Part shown: positions 30,103 through 40,617 of the stretch, one piece after another | Position numbering within the stretch: position 1 is the first letter of the stretch | How the letters are laid out: each line of letters starts with the position of its first letter | NCBI RefSeq assembly: GCF_016802725.1 | Contig: NC_052666.1 | Location: forward strand, 7,963,875-8,027,874 | Origin: Solenopsis invicta | Taxonomy: Eukaryota; Arthropoda; Insecta; Hymenoptera; Formicidae | Direction: 5' to 3' | DNA: 64,000 nucleotides | Position numbers and translations under genes: made by a program | The notes under the pieces: model-generated | Databases searched by the model: none | Told to the model about the DNA's origin: nothing | Seen by the model: only the letters and a program-made list of their open reading frames with translations

Positions 30103-30337
30103 CGTTATTGTGGGAATAGGCTTGAAATCGAACGACTTACTTTGACTCAGCTACGCTCGGCGTGTGATCGTGACCTGTCGTGTCGCTGATCCATTTCTTG
30201 TCGAAACATGTCAGGCTATCGCCACCGGCCGTTCCTTGGGTGTAGTTCCGACGATCCTTTCTCGCCGAATCGTGCCAGGCTGCCGTTATCGGCTCTTCCT
30301 CGTGCGGAGTCCCGACCTCACAGGAGGCACCACATAA
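30103..30337 (-). other. BEL leader with primer-binding site
   Basis: The 235 bp between the 5' LTR and gag. A few bases inside the LTR the minus strand reads TGGTGCCTCCTGTGAGG, starting TGG as expected of a site paired to a tRNA 3' CCA end. I cannot name the tRNA. Confidence 0.4.
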
Positions 30338-31112
30338 TGTTCAGTGGGAAAAACTTAATTTTCGTCACTGTGTTTTCGTTTATTTATTTGTTTTGAGAGT
30401 CACCACTTACAGTGCGTTTCTTCTATTATATTATCGCGTTACACTATCACGTTAACGACAGTTGCGCAGTCCGAGTATTCTCGCTGAGCGAGAGGGCTAT
30501 GACGCCATGCGACGATCGCCCTTTGTTATCGGCTCGGGAGCGTATTTCGCCCCGAGTTCGTATTAGAGGTACGACTCTTCGCTTGGTTATCTCGAATAGG
30601 CGAGCTCGCGGAAGCACGGCAGGGAGAGCGTACACTTGGTTGCTACCGCGACGAAGTCGGACTAAAAAAGGTAACGGAGAGCCTTCCAGACCCTTATTTA
30701 TTAATTCAGGAATCACCACGTTCTCACCCCACTTGGTTCCGATTTCCGAAATCCTCGCCCGATTGGGCGATTCGGATGTTCGGTTTCCAAGCGCAGCGAA
30801 TAAAGACGATCGGCCGACGAACGATTGCCGACGGTCCCAAGACTAGTGACGCCGATATTGTCACAGGACAATTATTTACAATCGCCCTGCAATTGTAATA
30901 TCGGCGCCGCATCGTCTAGACGATGTTTATGGCTGGGTGATAACCGCGTGCGACCCGGAAAGATTCGAACCCGTCCAAGCTTCGCTTCTTTGTTTATTTA
31001 TGTCCCTTTTTTGCTGCTTTGTTATGCCGCGTCATCCGACCGTCGCCTATTCGATGTGATGCACGTATTGCATCCGCATGTGTGTGCGCGATGCGCATTT
31101 CTCGTCGTTACA
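30338..31112 (-). repeat. BEL 5' LTR
   Basis: 775 bp, drives the leftward transcript. Near-identical to the partner LTR, with a few substitutions (near 30467, 30500 and 31000). Confidence 0.9.
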
Positions 31113-31138
31113 AGGACGATGATGAAAGACATAATTAG

Positions 31139-31280
31139 CGGTGGTGGCGGTGGTGGCGGTGGTGGTGGTGGAGTGGTGGTGGAATGGTGGTGGTGGCGGT
31201 GAGGTGGTGGTGGTGGCAGCGGGGTGGTGGTGGCGGCGGGGTGGTGGTGGCGGCGGGGTGGGGTGGCGGCGGCGGCAGAA
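31139..31280. repeat. GGT/GGC microsatellite, G-rich on the plus strand
   Basis: About 140 bp of interrupted GGT, GGC and GGGGTG repeats, with a separate (GGC)n run at 31384-31402. Open frames here on both strands (poly-Gly/Val or poly-Pro/His) are products of the repeat, not genes. G-runs at short spacing could form quadruplexes. Confidence 0.85.
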
Positions 31281-31472
31281 AGGTGACGGCGGACCGCTGC
31301 ACTATCGATGGGGGTGGATGCAGGTGAAGAAGGTGAGTCTCAAAAAATATTGTTATATATAGGTATATCCTTTGTCTCGCGCGACGGCGGCGGCGGCGGC
31401 GACAAAAGGATAGTTCCACGAATAATCACCGCGAATTTCAAGGGTGACGTCAGGCCCGCGAATTATATATTA

Positions 31473-31669
31473 TGTCGGTTCTAACTCGGAAGCAATGAGG
31501 GTCCCCACCCCCTATCTACTTACATAAACAAATAACGGTTATTACTATCTACATAAATAGATAACGGTTATTACTGTTTATGTAAACAGATAAGGGTAAG
31601 TCCCGCCGCACCTACATTTTCCCCCGCGCACCTCACCGCCCCCTCGTTGCCCCGTAGTTAGAACCGGCA
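31473..31669. mobile_element. Candidate MITE with TA target duplication
   Basis: The left end (TGTCGGTTCTAACT) and right end (AGTTAGAACCGGCA) are imperfect inverted complements, extending to about 30 bp with mismatches (GCAAtGAGGG / CCCTCgTTGC). TA dinucleotides flank both sides (31471-31472, 31670-31671). The interior has three degenerate copies of a ~30-bp acataaa-aataacggttatt motif (31518-31600). The 197-bp size, non-coding content and TA flanks suggest a Tc1/mariner-type MITE. Confidence 0.45.
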
Positions 31670-31690
31670 TAGTCATACTACTATCACATC

Positions 31691-31733
<43 letters not shown>

Positions 31734-32600
31734 TTATATCTTGTCACGTATTTTTCTTACGCCGGAAAGCAACGGCGAAATACGCAATCAAACAAGAGAG
31801 CCGATATGATACATAAAACTCGCACGAGAGCGACGAAAGTACCGATAGCTACGTTCACACCAATCGAAATTGGGCACCAGACGCGATTATGCCGGTCGCG
31901 TCGCTGGATTCGATCGCTAACACTAAACGCCTATTCATACCACGTTATAGCTCGTCATAAAAAAACGCGAAATTGTCGCTTGCACGCGGCCAGCTAGCTC
32001 CTCTAACCGGCAGAGGGGTGGGGTAGCGGAGACAGGGACGAAGCGGCTCTCTTACGGGAGAAGACGGGTAGACGAGAAATTAAGCGAAGTCAGGCCGATG
32101 TAACAAGTAGAAGATAATGTATTGCAATGAGAGACAGAGATAACATACAGCCAAAAAAAAGATTTAGGTGAGTGCAAACAACAAAAAAGCAACCGCAATA
32201 GCTAAGGCGTTGGCGGAAAAATAAAGGAAACGGTAGAATTAACTTAACTTCTACCAATTGAAAGCGAAGACTACGTGGCTTGTCACGCGCGGGACAGCCA
32301 ATCGCGCGCACTCTGAGCGACGCGGCAAGAATCCGATAGCCACGTTTTTGGTCACACAAGTCCCTTAACTCAACAAGAGGCACAATACAAGATACGCACT
32401 GACGACAACACCGTCGTCGCAACCGAAATACAACATTACCTGAAACGCGCTATACGACAAGGCGGCGATATCGCGGGGGGCCGTGCAATCACGGCCGTGG
32501 CACAACTCGCGCACGTGCACGAGGGCTTTGCAGTTTCCCGGGAAGCCGGTCGTCCGCGAGTTTCTACGGCGGGACAGCGAATACCCACCCAGGGAGAAAT
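31670..32600. other. Non-coding stretch with (TA)n tract
   Basis: A (TA)n microsatellite sits near 31695-31727. The rest is mixed-composition sequence with no frame longer than about 110 codons, no recognisable domain and no tRNA-like pattern. I see nothing functional. Confidence 0.5.
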
Positions 32601-32604
32601 AATA

Positions 32605-32725
32605 GGTCAAATCGACGTCAAATTGACGTCGATGGCGTCTAAAACGTTTCCAAGTCGAGACATCGATGTCAATTTGACGTCGATGTCTTCCAACAATTTG
32701 ACGTCGATCGCATCGACGTCAATCA
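32605..32725. repeat. Cluster of GACGTC palindromes
   Basis: At least five GACGTC sites in about 110 bp, arranged as inverted pairs such as tcgacgtcaaattgacgtcga. A degenerate GATGTC/GACATC version recurs at 33225-33260. Function unknown. Confidence 0.6.
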
Positions 32726-32766
32726 AACATCAACAACATTTACAATCTTTGATAAGTTTAGTTAAA

Positions 32767-33460
32767 TAATACCGATAAAAAATTTTAATAAAAAAATTTA
32801 AGTTTAAAAATATTTTAAAATTGAATAAAAAAATTAATTAATTAAAAATTGTATTAAAAGAGATTAAATTAATTTAAGTTAAAAGTTAATTTTTAAAAGT
32901 ATTATTTGTATTGTTTTAAATAAAAATGTAATTTTTTAAAATTAGATTTTTAAAATTATTTTAAATAAACAAACAATAAGAAAACATATATGATCATATT
33001 TTATTTATAATTATATATATCTTTTACATAAAAATTTTTTACTGGTAATTGAAATTTAAAATTTAATTATGTATAAAACACAAAATTAAATTATTATTAT
33101 TATATTTAATTGTATGTATAGAAAAATTATTTACATGGTAACATGCTTTAAATTATTTAACTTTCCGTTATTGAGTGCATAGAAAAAAGGGGTGCTGCAG
33201 AAACTATAATAAAATGATAATAGAATCGATGTCAAATTGACATCAATTTGATGTCAAAATCATTTCGATATTAATTCAATAGGTTATTTCTCGTTGAGTT
33301 ATATAGTAATACCGATAAAAAATTGTAAGTTTAATATAATTTAAAAATTGAATGAAAAATAAAGTAATTAAAAATTGCATTAAAAAATTAAATTAAGTTA
33401 AATTAAAAGTTAATGTTTAAAAGTATTGTTTGCATTGTTTTAAATAAGAATGTAATGTAA
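32767..33460. repeat. AT-rich diverged direct duplication, spacing about 541 bp
   Basis: Both copies begin aataccgataaaaaatt (32767 and 33308) and end in a similar stretch with ttgttttaaataa (near 32912 and 33436). Each copy lies downstream of a GACGTC/GATGTC cluster, so the duplicated unit probably includes the cluster. No coding potential. Confidence 0.55.
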
Positions 33461-33699
33461 TCTATTTGACACTATACGTCAACATCTACATTATCTATAT
33501 AAATTTTTCGAAATCTGTAAATATATATTATATATTACATTTTATTTTTCTAATTATTATTAGATTTTATTTTTCTAATTTTATAAATTGTTTAAGTGTA
33601 ATGCATAATATAAAAATTTTTTTAAATTTTAAATCAGTTGCATTAAGAATTTTAAATACTCGCAGCAACTACATTTAGGAATACTGACATTAGTATATA
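33461..33699. other. AT-rich non-coding DNA
   Basis: A 70-codon frame here is low complexity and AT-driven; I see no gene. Confidence 0.5.
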
Positions 33700-33985
33700 G
33701 CGAGAAATGATACGCTGAGACGATGAGAATTCTTGCGTGCTATTTTTAAATGAAAAGATATTTTGATAAAATAACATTGTAAATCATTTTAACTAATTTG
33801 TACAATAAATTGTTCGAAAACTATTTTTTTTCTTGACAGTTGTTTATTAACTGCCAAAAAAAGCATAGCCTTCGGACAATTTTACAAATTTGTTAATGTG
33901 ATTTATAGTGTTGTTATCAAAATATCTTTTTATTTAAAAATGGCACACAAGAATTGTCAGCATCTCACATCACATTAAAATTCGA
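33700..33985. repeat. Long foldback (imperfect inverted repeat)
   Basis: Arms of about 125-135 bp face each other around a short centre near 33845 (cttgacagtt / aactgcc). Matching blocks include gaattcttgcgtgctatttt against its diverged complement near 33945-33965, and agatattttgata against tatcaaaatatct. Mismatches and small indels show age. It could be a foldback or MITE-like element or a hairpin-RNA source. Confidence 0.65.
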
Positions 33986-34039
33986 TTTAATCATAATTTA
34001 TGAAATCCTGTAATTTTGAATTGAAATAATAGATTTAAT

Positions 34040-34230
34040 AAGTGAGTGCTGACGCCACCGCTAGGCGGCCACGTCGCGGTGGATCTTCTCGTAAATCGAA
34101 TGCGGCCACAGACTTTATATCTAGGCGCCACCGCGGCCGACTCCCCAGCTCATACTTCAGTGAAACTTTTAGAAGCTGCTTATTGTAACTTTGAGACGAA
34201 TACTCGCTTTCGTTCTTTTTATGCGTGACG
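34040..34230. other. Short GC-rich island in AT-rich spacer
   Basis: About 190 bp of GC-rich sequence with paired motifs ccaccgctaggcgg (34057) and ctaggcgccaccgcgg (34121), set in strongly AT-rich DNA. A 60-codon open frame crosses it but resembles nothing I know. It may be a remnant of an exon, a promoter or an insulator site. Confidence 0.35.
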
Positions 34231-34995
34231 TGTGTGTGGAATACTGTTCAAGATAAAATTTTATATTTTTACATGTAAATAACAATTTGTATTGTTATTT
34301 AATCTTGTAAATGAATTAAAGGTTTAATTTAAATTTAATTTTTCTTTAATCCTTTTTTAACAAAAAGGATACAAGAAATACTTTTTTTGTAAATTAAATA
34401 TTTATTACATTTACATTAATGTATTTTCTTTTAATTATTCTATCTGGGTTTCGATCTTATTTTTAATTGATTTTAATACCATATTTTCGGTTCAGAAATC
34501 CCGATCAATTTGAATTACTTTTTTTTAAATTGGTTTTAATCGCACATTTTCTACATACCCTTATAAAAATGTATCACTAGTGAGTTAGTGATTAATCACT
34601 TATTTTGAGTACTTAAATTACTGATGTACAGTAAATTCTTGTGATTCAATTACTGAGCTTGTAGTGATTACAAGTACTTCAATATTGAAGATTTCAGTGA
34701 TTAAATACTGCTAATATTTAACATTAGTATTGAAATATTGACGTATAATATTGCATCAGTGATAAAATATTTATACGAAGTACTGATAAGAATTTAATTA
34801 CTAAGGTAAAGTATTAAGGTAAAGCATTAGTATTTCAATATCCAATAGTATTTCAATATTCAAAATTGAATGCTTCAATTATTATTGAAACTTCCTATGT
34901 ATATTTTCCAAAATATTATTGCCTTTAATTTGAGGCTCAAAGCATAAGTATTGCTTTCAAAAATATTTAAAAAATTAGAGAATTTTCTAGCAATG
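34231..34995. other. AT-rich non-coding DNA with short repeated words
   Basis: No gene is visible. 34560-34890 is built from recurring words (agtgatta, agtactt, agtattt, caatatt), giving many short imperfect palindromes. Confidence 0.5.
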
Positions 34996-35533
34996 TGTTG
35001 TACCGGCGGGTGCAACAAGATAAACTTTTTGGGATTCGGTCCGTCTGAAGGGTTGGGACCCACGAGGAGGATACTTGGAGGAAGACGCGCGGGGTGGCAA
35101 ATAACACTTTTCACCTTTTTTACTGACACTTTTATTCCCCAAACTTTATTATAAACGTTTTTCCTCTTAATACAATCAAATCGCGGTGCACGGATCACGC
35201 GTTGTCGCGCACTCGGCCGCTGGATGGTGTGCGGGGTGTCGGGTGTCCGACTTATCGCGGAGCGCGCGCGTGCCGTTCGTGCTTTTCGTAAGAATCTCCC
35301 GCTGCCCATAATTAGGCAGCCTAACTTATAGTTTCTGTATTATTGATATGGTGGGGCATTAGGCCCTCGCGGTGACCATATATGGTCATGCTCGCGTCAA
35401 TCGTCGATGCTTACGCTGCTCGCGCGATTGACCAATTCTGCAATCTTGCATTTCCGCTGCAACGGGCGCTCGTGGCGTGATTGTTGCTAAGCGGATATGC
35501 AAGACAATTAAGGTAGCTAATGAGGCTACAACA
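34996..35533 (-). repeat. Gypsy 3' LTR
   Basis: 538 bp, TGTTGTACCGG to GGCTACAACA. A C-rich stretch (35534-35544, purine-rich on the minus strand) next to it is the polypurine tract. Confidence 0.88.
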
Positions 35534-35600
35534 CCCCTCCCCCGTTGTGAAAGAAAAACGGAGGAACGGAGTTTTTCTGTAGTGAGAAGAAAAATTTGAC

Positions 35601-36750
35601 TTAGAAACGTGTACTATGTCTATGTTTTCTACGAATTGGTCTTGGTAGCCGGAATTCATCGTCGGCGTCTTCTACTGTTACACGTTTTTTGGGTTGACTC
35701 CGCTTTTTTTTCTGCATAATATATATTATTATTCCTATGGCGATTATTACGGTTAACAGTATAGCTGATCCGCTAGTTGCCATAGGGTAAATAAAGGTTT
35801 CTGATTGAAAATACGAGCTATTGTCTAACTCACTGTTTATTTTTTTCAATTTCGTTTTTAAGTTCCTTAATTTTGAAGGGTCTTGGATAATCTTTTCTAT
35901 TTCCGTTTGTTGAGGCATGTTTGTTTTTATCTTTTCTTCTAGTACTGAGATATTATATTCAGGTAAAAATGATTCTAATTTTGTCTCGTTTACCATACTT
36001 TGCGTTTTTAACGTTATTTCGTGAGTTATTAATTCACAATTATTTTGTAATAAAATTTTTCCTGTATTTTCAATCGTATTCTTTACTTGCCCGTGGTCTT
36101 TACATTTAATAATTATCGATTGTTTTATCGGTGATGAATACAACCACGAGTGTGTATCATGTAACGGTATCCAAAAGGTATTATTAGATTCGACATATTT
36201 AATATTACAGTTTTTATATTGCGGCTTACTTTCTACATAGATATCTGTTTCGCAAATCGGGTTAATGTTTGCGTGACGTATTGAAAAATTTTGCTCGCAT
36301 ATATATTTTCTGTTGGTTTCTTTACATGATCGCCAGCTGTCTTTTGATAATATTATATACGAACGCACTTCTGTATTTATGGCGATTAGGGGATTTTTTA
36401 TTTCAATTATAGCAAACAAGTTTCCATGGGTTGGCACAGGTAACGGGGTTACATTTAGTATTTCGTATTGCGTGTGCGATATTAGAGGGAATCTTAATAC
36501 TGTAAATATATTCTCGTCGTTACAATACGCATTGACTGTCGTGATCTTTTCAATTTCGGACCATTTAGTTTCTCTGATTCTAAATGGGAAATATAATCCT
36601 TCTGGTAATTGAGTGCTCGCATCTCTTAGATTTTGTATTATATTCGCAATTGGTACTAGTCTTGGAAGTATTATTCCCTGCTTTACTAGAACTAGGTAAT
36701 CTAATATATCTTTTGTATCGCGTGTTAAGTCTGCTAATATTGTATTTATT
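35601..36750 (-). pseudogene. Envelope-like protein, C-terminal part (insect errantivirus type)
   Basis: A 278-codon frame (35601-36437), open further upstream, with Asn/Cys-rich ectodomain sequence containing conserved-looking cysteines, then a membrane span (Ser-Ala-Ile-Leu-Leu-Thr-Val-Ile-Ile-Ala-Ile-Gly, about residue 231-252) and a short basic cytoplasmic tail. This is the layout of baculovirus-F-related envelope proteins of insect Gypsy elements (known of the family). Upstream, the frame continues to about 36740, where it shifts relative to the envelope helix segment that is now fused to RT. The N-terminal half, including the signal peptide and any cleavage site, is absent, so a working envelope is not encoded here. 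Confidence 0.75.
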
Positions 36751-39700
36751 ATAATAAAACGTTAAGCTATTTTGGCGCTCGTTGGCTGATAATTGTTCAT
36801 TTAATTTTTTCGTGATGTTTGCGAGAAGGTATTCGTTTTTCTCTATTGTTTTTTCGGTATTGTCGATATGTCCTATCGTTTCCTCTAATATTTTAATTTG
36901 GTTTTTAAAGGCGTGTTGTGTCGTCTGTTGTTCGTTATGTATTTGTGTTAACTGTTCTATAATTAATTTTTCGTCGTTAGCGTCCATTGTTACTATGAAT
37001 TCCTGCTCGAAGTCGGGATATTTCAAGACGGGTGCGGTAGTTAATTTAACTTTTAGTGTATCAAACGCGTTTTGTTGTTCTGTTGTCCATGCAAATTTTT
37101 CTTCCTTTTTTGTTAAGTTTGTTAAAGGTCGTGCAATTTTTGAGAAGTTATCAATAAATTTGCGGTAATATCCGGCTAGTCCTATAAATGATTGTACATC
37201 CTTGACGCTTTTTGGTACTGGGAATTTATTTACTGCGTCTAATTTCGTTGGTTCGGGCAAAATTCCGTTCTCTGTTATAATATGCCCTAAATAAATTACT
37301 TCTTTGCGTAAAAATTCGCATTTTTCTGGCTGTAGCTTTAATTTATTTTTTCGTAATCTATCGAATATTTCCTTTAATCTTTTATTGTGCTCTTCCAGGC
37401 TGGATGCGTAAATTACAATGTCGTCCAAATATACTAGGCATTGCAGTCCTTGCAGGCCTGCTAGTATTGTATTCATTAATCGCTGGAATGTTGCTGGTGC
37501 ATTTTTAAGTCCAAATGGCATACGGTTAAACTCGTAGTGTCCATAGGGTGTAGAGAATGCAGTTTTATGCTTATCTTTCTCGGCCATTGCTATCTGATGG
37601 TAACCCGATGCAAGGTCCAGCGTAGTAAAATATTTCGCGCTTCCTAATTGATCTAGTATATCCGTTATATTTGGTATAGGGAATGAGTCTCCTATTGTAC
37701 GGTCATTTAATTTTCTAAAATCCACAACAATGCGAAGTTTCGATTTGCCTGAAGCGTCTGCTTTTTTAGGCACTACTAATAAAGGCGCGTTCCATTGACT
37801 GCTGCTAGGTCGTATAATTTTTTGTTCTAGCATTTCACTGATTTGTTTGTTTACTTCTTGTTTATGCTTCTCGGGGAGTCGGTACGGGCGTACGTTTATG
37901 CTTGCGGTATCGGCTTGTGTCGTTATCTCGTGCGATACTCCGCTCGTGCATGACAGTGGCTCTCCGTCGAGATGAAATACGTCGCTATATCCTTCGCATA
38001 ACGAAATCAATGTTCTCTTCTCTTCATCATTGAGATGAGAGACCTTTAAGAGGCTGCGGATTTTTTCCTGACGACAGATTTTTGTCTCTTCTTGTTTTGC
38101 TACTATATTTATAGGCTTCTCAATAGGCGTTATTAGTTCTTCAATTTTAATGTGCGGAACTTCCATTTTTATTTCGTTCTCAGTCGTGTTTAGTATGCTT
38201 ACGGGGCATTCAAATTCGCGGGGCTCTACTAAGCAGCTCCCGATAAAGACACCGGGTGACGGCTCTTCTGGTTGCGTCACACCTATCACGTTTCGATCGA
38301 CCGTGACCTGCACAATCGTTTCACTTCTCGGCTTTAATGTGATTTTTCTATGTGGATGCAATTTAAAATAATTATCCTCGATTTTAATCAGTTTATAACG
38401 GTAATCGCACGTGCCTACGTACTTCTGAATAAAATCTGCTCCTAGAATTCCGTCATATTCGAGCGATGAGTCGTCCCGCGTTACATAGAATGGGTGCGTT
38501 AGTTCGCGATCTTTTAATATAATAGTAGCGTAGACTTTTCCTATTGTTGACATGGCGTGTCCTGTAATTCCGGTCAATTTTATTTTTTCCTCGTGTACTA
38601 GGGCGGTTTCCTTAAAATTCTTCATTTTTATCATTGAGATAGCCGCTCCTGTATCATAGAGTAAATCAACTTTATTTCGCTTTACCTCGCGAATCGGTAG
38701 TGTAACTAGGTCCAATGCAGTGTCGACTGGTTTCTCTCGCTTCATGTGAGAAATTTTATATTCCGATATGGGACGTACTCGTCGTTTATCTTCTTCCTTT
38801 TCGTCATTGCTCTCGTGTTTTTCCGAATTATCTTTTCGTTTGTACCTTTCTACGGCTGAGTTTTTATCATAGTATTTGCGTCGTGCCGCTTGATTGACAC
38901 TCGCTTCTCTTTGTCTCGCATTCTCTCCGCTGGGTCGACCGTGCAGCGACCAGCATTCGTCGCGCACATGTCCAGACTTTTTGCAGTGTTGACAGAATTT
39001 ATTCACAACATTTATTCGAGAGGTTCCTTCCGCTCTCGGTAATACAAATTTACTTCGACATTCTCGTGCATAGTGCCCCATCTTCCCGCATTTTTGGCAT
39101 TGGGGACTCGAGTTTTTTGTTTGTCGGCCGTCAGTTGCTCTCGACTTATTTTGATAATTATTTCGATAATTTGATCCCTTTACTTTTTCTTCTGCGCTGG
39201 CTCTGGCCATCGCTTCTTGCAGTGTATTGTATTTTTGTGAGCGTACTATTAATCTTATTTCTTCATTTAGCCCGTGTTGATAATTATGCAGCGCTTGTAA
39301 TTTGATCATTTTTAAGATAGCTTTTTGGTGCTCGGGCTCGCGTGTCCCTTCTTCTATCATGGCTTCGTAAAGTTCCATGGCTAACGTGTCGACTCTTCGG
39401 CCGAAATCTTGTGCACTCTCTCCATGTTTTTGCTTCAATGAATTGAATTCGATTTGCAAGTGACTTGTGCTTCGCTTACTTAGGTATTCCTTCTCGAGGG
39501 CTTCTTTTAGTTGCTCGAAGTCTTGGATGTCGCGAGTTTGAAAATCAAGCATCGCTCTGCCTTTGAGCTTTGTACATAGTATCGCTTCTAATAAAGTGTA
39601 TTCGTTGAGGGGATCAATATTTTTCATCGCATAACTGCTCGCGTTTAAGAATTCTCGGACTCGGTTTCGTGAAGTACCGTCGAATTCTGGTATCATGTCG

Positions 39701-40476
39701 CGCGCTTCCTTTAATCGAAGGTAATTTTGTGGCATATCAAATCGCGCGCGAACATCTCCTTGCGTACGGCCGTACGAAATATCAGCGCCGTGACTCACGC
39801 GCGCGCGGCTTGTTCGCCGTTCCGTCGGGTACGCAAGTTGCGCCTGAATGCGCTCTACTATTCGGTCCTGCCGATTTCGATAATACGTTAAGTCGCGTAG
39901 GAGTTCTGACAATGCGGAGGATTCCCCTAAGTCCGGTAAAATATCCCTGGAATTTCCACGCGATCGGGCCTCCGATGGTCCAGGTCGGTCGGTGAACACT
40001 TCCTGCCCGTAATTTAGGTTTACTTCATTTTCCTGATTTTCCTCTTGCGTTCTATTTCCACCGGTTGCCATTCTGTTGGCTTGCTCCCGATAAATTTCTT
40101 CAGGGTCGAAAATATCGCTCTCGTAAGAGGTTAGTGAAAATTCGCGTCTAAGGCTTAGGCTACTTGGCGTCCTGCTGACGTATGGTATAACTCGTCTATT
40201 AGTCGGTTGAGCGTCGTTTGCGTCGGTCTCCAGTAAGCTCGGGTCTAACTCGTCGAATGAAAATTCGCGTTCTGTCACTATGTTTACCGGGGGAGTATCT
40301 CCACTACGGCTTAACTCATGTAAAGTCAATACTCTATCTACCTGCGCTATTATTTCCTCTAACGCGTCGGTCGCGATTCGCACGGGAGTTCGCGGGCTTT
40401 GGTTAAGCGTGCGTCGCGCCGTTTCACTTAATAACCACGATTGATTCGGGGAGTGTATATCCGATTGATCGGACAT
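36580..40476 (-). CDS. Gag-protease-RT polyprotein fused in frame to envelope fragment
   Basis: A 1,298-residue frame from the ATG at 40476. Gag occupies about 250-430 (Ile-Pro-Glu-Phe-Asp-Gly and a retrotransposon-gag helix set). Two CCHC knuckles follow (CQKCGKMGHYAREC, CQHCKKSGHVRDEC, about 460-510). Then come the aspartic protease (Leu-Tyr-Asp-Thr-Gly-Ala, about 620) and RT with Leu-Asp-Leu-Ala-Ser-Gly-Tyr and the Tyr-Leu-Asp-Asp pair near 1015. The RNase H start ends at Val-Thr-Met-Asp-Ala-Asn (near 36980). From there the frame passes directly into a heptad-rich segment of envelope type. About 1.5-2 kb of RNase H, integrase and envelope N-terminus has therefore been deleted, by chance in frame. 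The last ~60 residues are out of the envelope's own frame. Confidence 0.88.
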   Translation of the reverse strand: MSDQSDIHSPNQSWLLSETARRTLNQSPRTPVRIATDALEEIIAQVDRVLTLHELSRSGDTPPVNIVTEREFSFDELDPSLLETDANDAQPTNRRVIPYVSRTPSSLSLRREFSLTSYESDIFDPEEIYREQANRMATGGNRTQEENQENEVNLNYGQEVFTDRPGPSEARSRGNSRDILPDLGESSALSELLRDLTYYRNRQDRIVERIQAQLAYPTERRTSRARVSHGADISYGRTQGDVRARFDMPQNYLRLKEARDMIPEFDGTSRNRVREFLNASSYAMKNIDPLNEYTLLEAILCTKLKGRAMLDFQTRDIQDFEQLKEALEKEYLSKRSTSHLQIEFNSLKQKHGESAQDFGRRVDTLAMELYEAMIEEGTREPEHQKAILKMIKLQALHNYQHGLNEEIRLIVRSQKYNTLQEAMARASAEEKVKGSNYRNNYQNKSRATDGRQTKNSSPQCQKCGKMGHYARECRSKFVLPRAEGTSRINVVNKFCQHCKKSGHVRDECWSLHGRPSGENARQREASVNQAARRKYYDKNSAVERYKRKDNSEKHESNDEKEEDKRRVRPISEYKISHMKREKPVDTALDLVTLPIREVKRNKVDLLYDTGAAISMIKMKNFKETALVHEEKIKLTGITGHAMSTIGKVYATIILKDRELTHPFYVTRDDSSLEYDGILGADFIQKYVGTCDYRYKLIKIEDNYFKLHPHRKITLKPRSETIVQVTVDRNVIGVTQPEEPSPGVFIGSCLVEPREFECPVSILNTTENEIKMEVPHIKIEELITPIEKPINIVAKQEETKICRQEKIRSLLKVSHLNDEEKRTLISLCEGYSDVFHLDGEPLSCTSGVSHEITTQADTASINVRPYRLPEKHKQEVNKQISEMLEQKIIRPSSSQWNAPLLVVPKKADASGKSKLRIVVDFRKLNDRTIGDSFPIPNITDILDQLGSAKYFTTLDLASGYHQIAMAEKDKHKTAFSTPYGHYEFNRMPFGLKNAPATFQRLMNTILAGLQGLQCLVYLDDIVIYASSLEEHNKRLKEIFDRLRKNKLKLQPEKCEFLRKEVIYLGHIITENGILPEPTKLDAVNKFPVPKSVKDVQSFIGLAGYYRKFIDNFSKIARPLTNLTKKEEKFAWTTEQQNAFDTLKVKLTTAPVLKYPDFEQEFIVTMDANDEKLIIEQLTQIHNEQQTTQHAFKNQIKILEETIGHIDNTEKTIEKNEYLLANITKKLNEQLSANERQNSLTFYYNKYNISRLNTRYKRYIRLPSSSKAGNNTSKTSTNCEYNTKSKRCEHSITRRIIFPI

Positions 40477-40617
40477 TCGCTTTATGAATTAGTACAGTGT
40501 GATCTCGACTTACAGTATCGCTACGACTCGCATGTTGCTCTCGCTTGCCTTGCTCGAGGATCCCTTGGGGACTCGTTCCTGCTGGCGGCAACTGCTGTCG
40601 TTGTGCTGTTTCCCTGT

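Larger units (their letters stand above)
23965..31112 (-). mobile_element. BEL/Pao LTR retrotransposon, nearly complete
   Basis: A 7.1-kb element with LTRs at 23965-24741 and 30338-31112, gag (28861-30102) and pol (25252-28860). The target duplication AGGAC at 23960-23964 and 31113-31117 is exact, so this is a single clean insertion. The two LTRs differ at only a few positions (for example near 24050, 24105 and 24129), so insertion was recent. Two in-frame TGA codons (28861-28863 and 25252-25254) interrupt an otherwise continuous leftward frame of about 1,700 codons. Confidence 0.93.

Noticed and set aside
31135..31419. Poly-Pro/His and poly-Gly proteins
   Set aside because: Translations of the GGT/GGC microsatellite.
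34875..35309. 144-codon minus-strand frame, with a related frame at 40904-41242
   Set aside because: They are mainly Gypsy LTR sequence, with no domain.
36782..37168. 128-codon plus-strand frame
   Set aside because: It is antisense to the Gypsy RT/envelope frame; the hydrophobic look comes from complementing charged codons.
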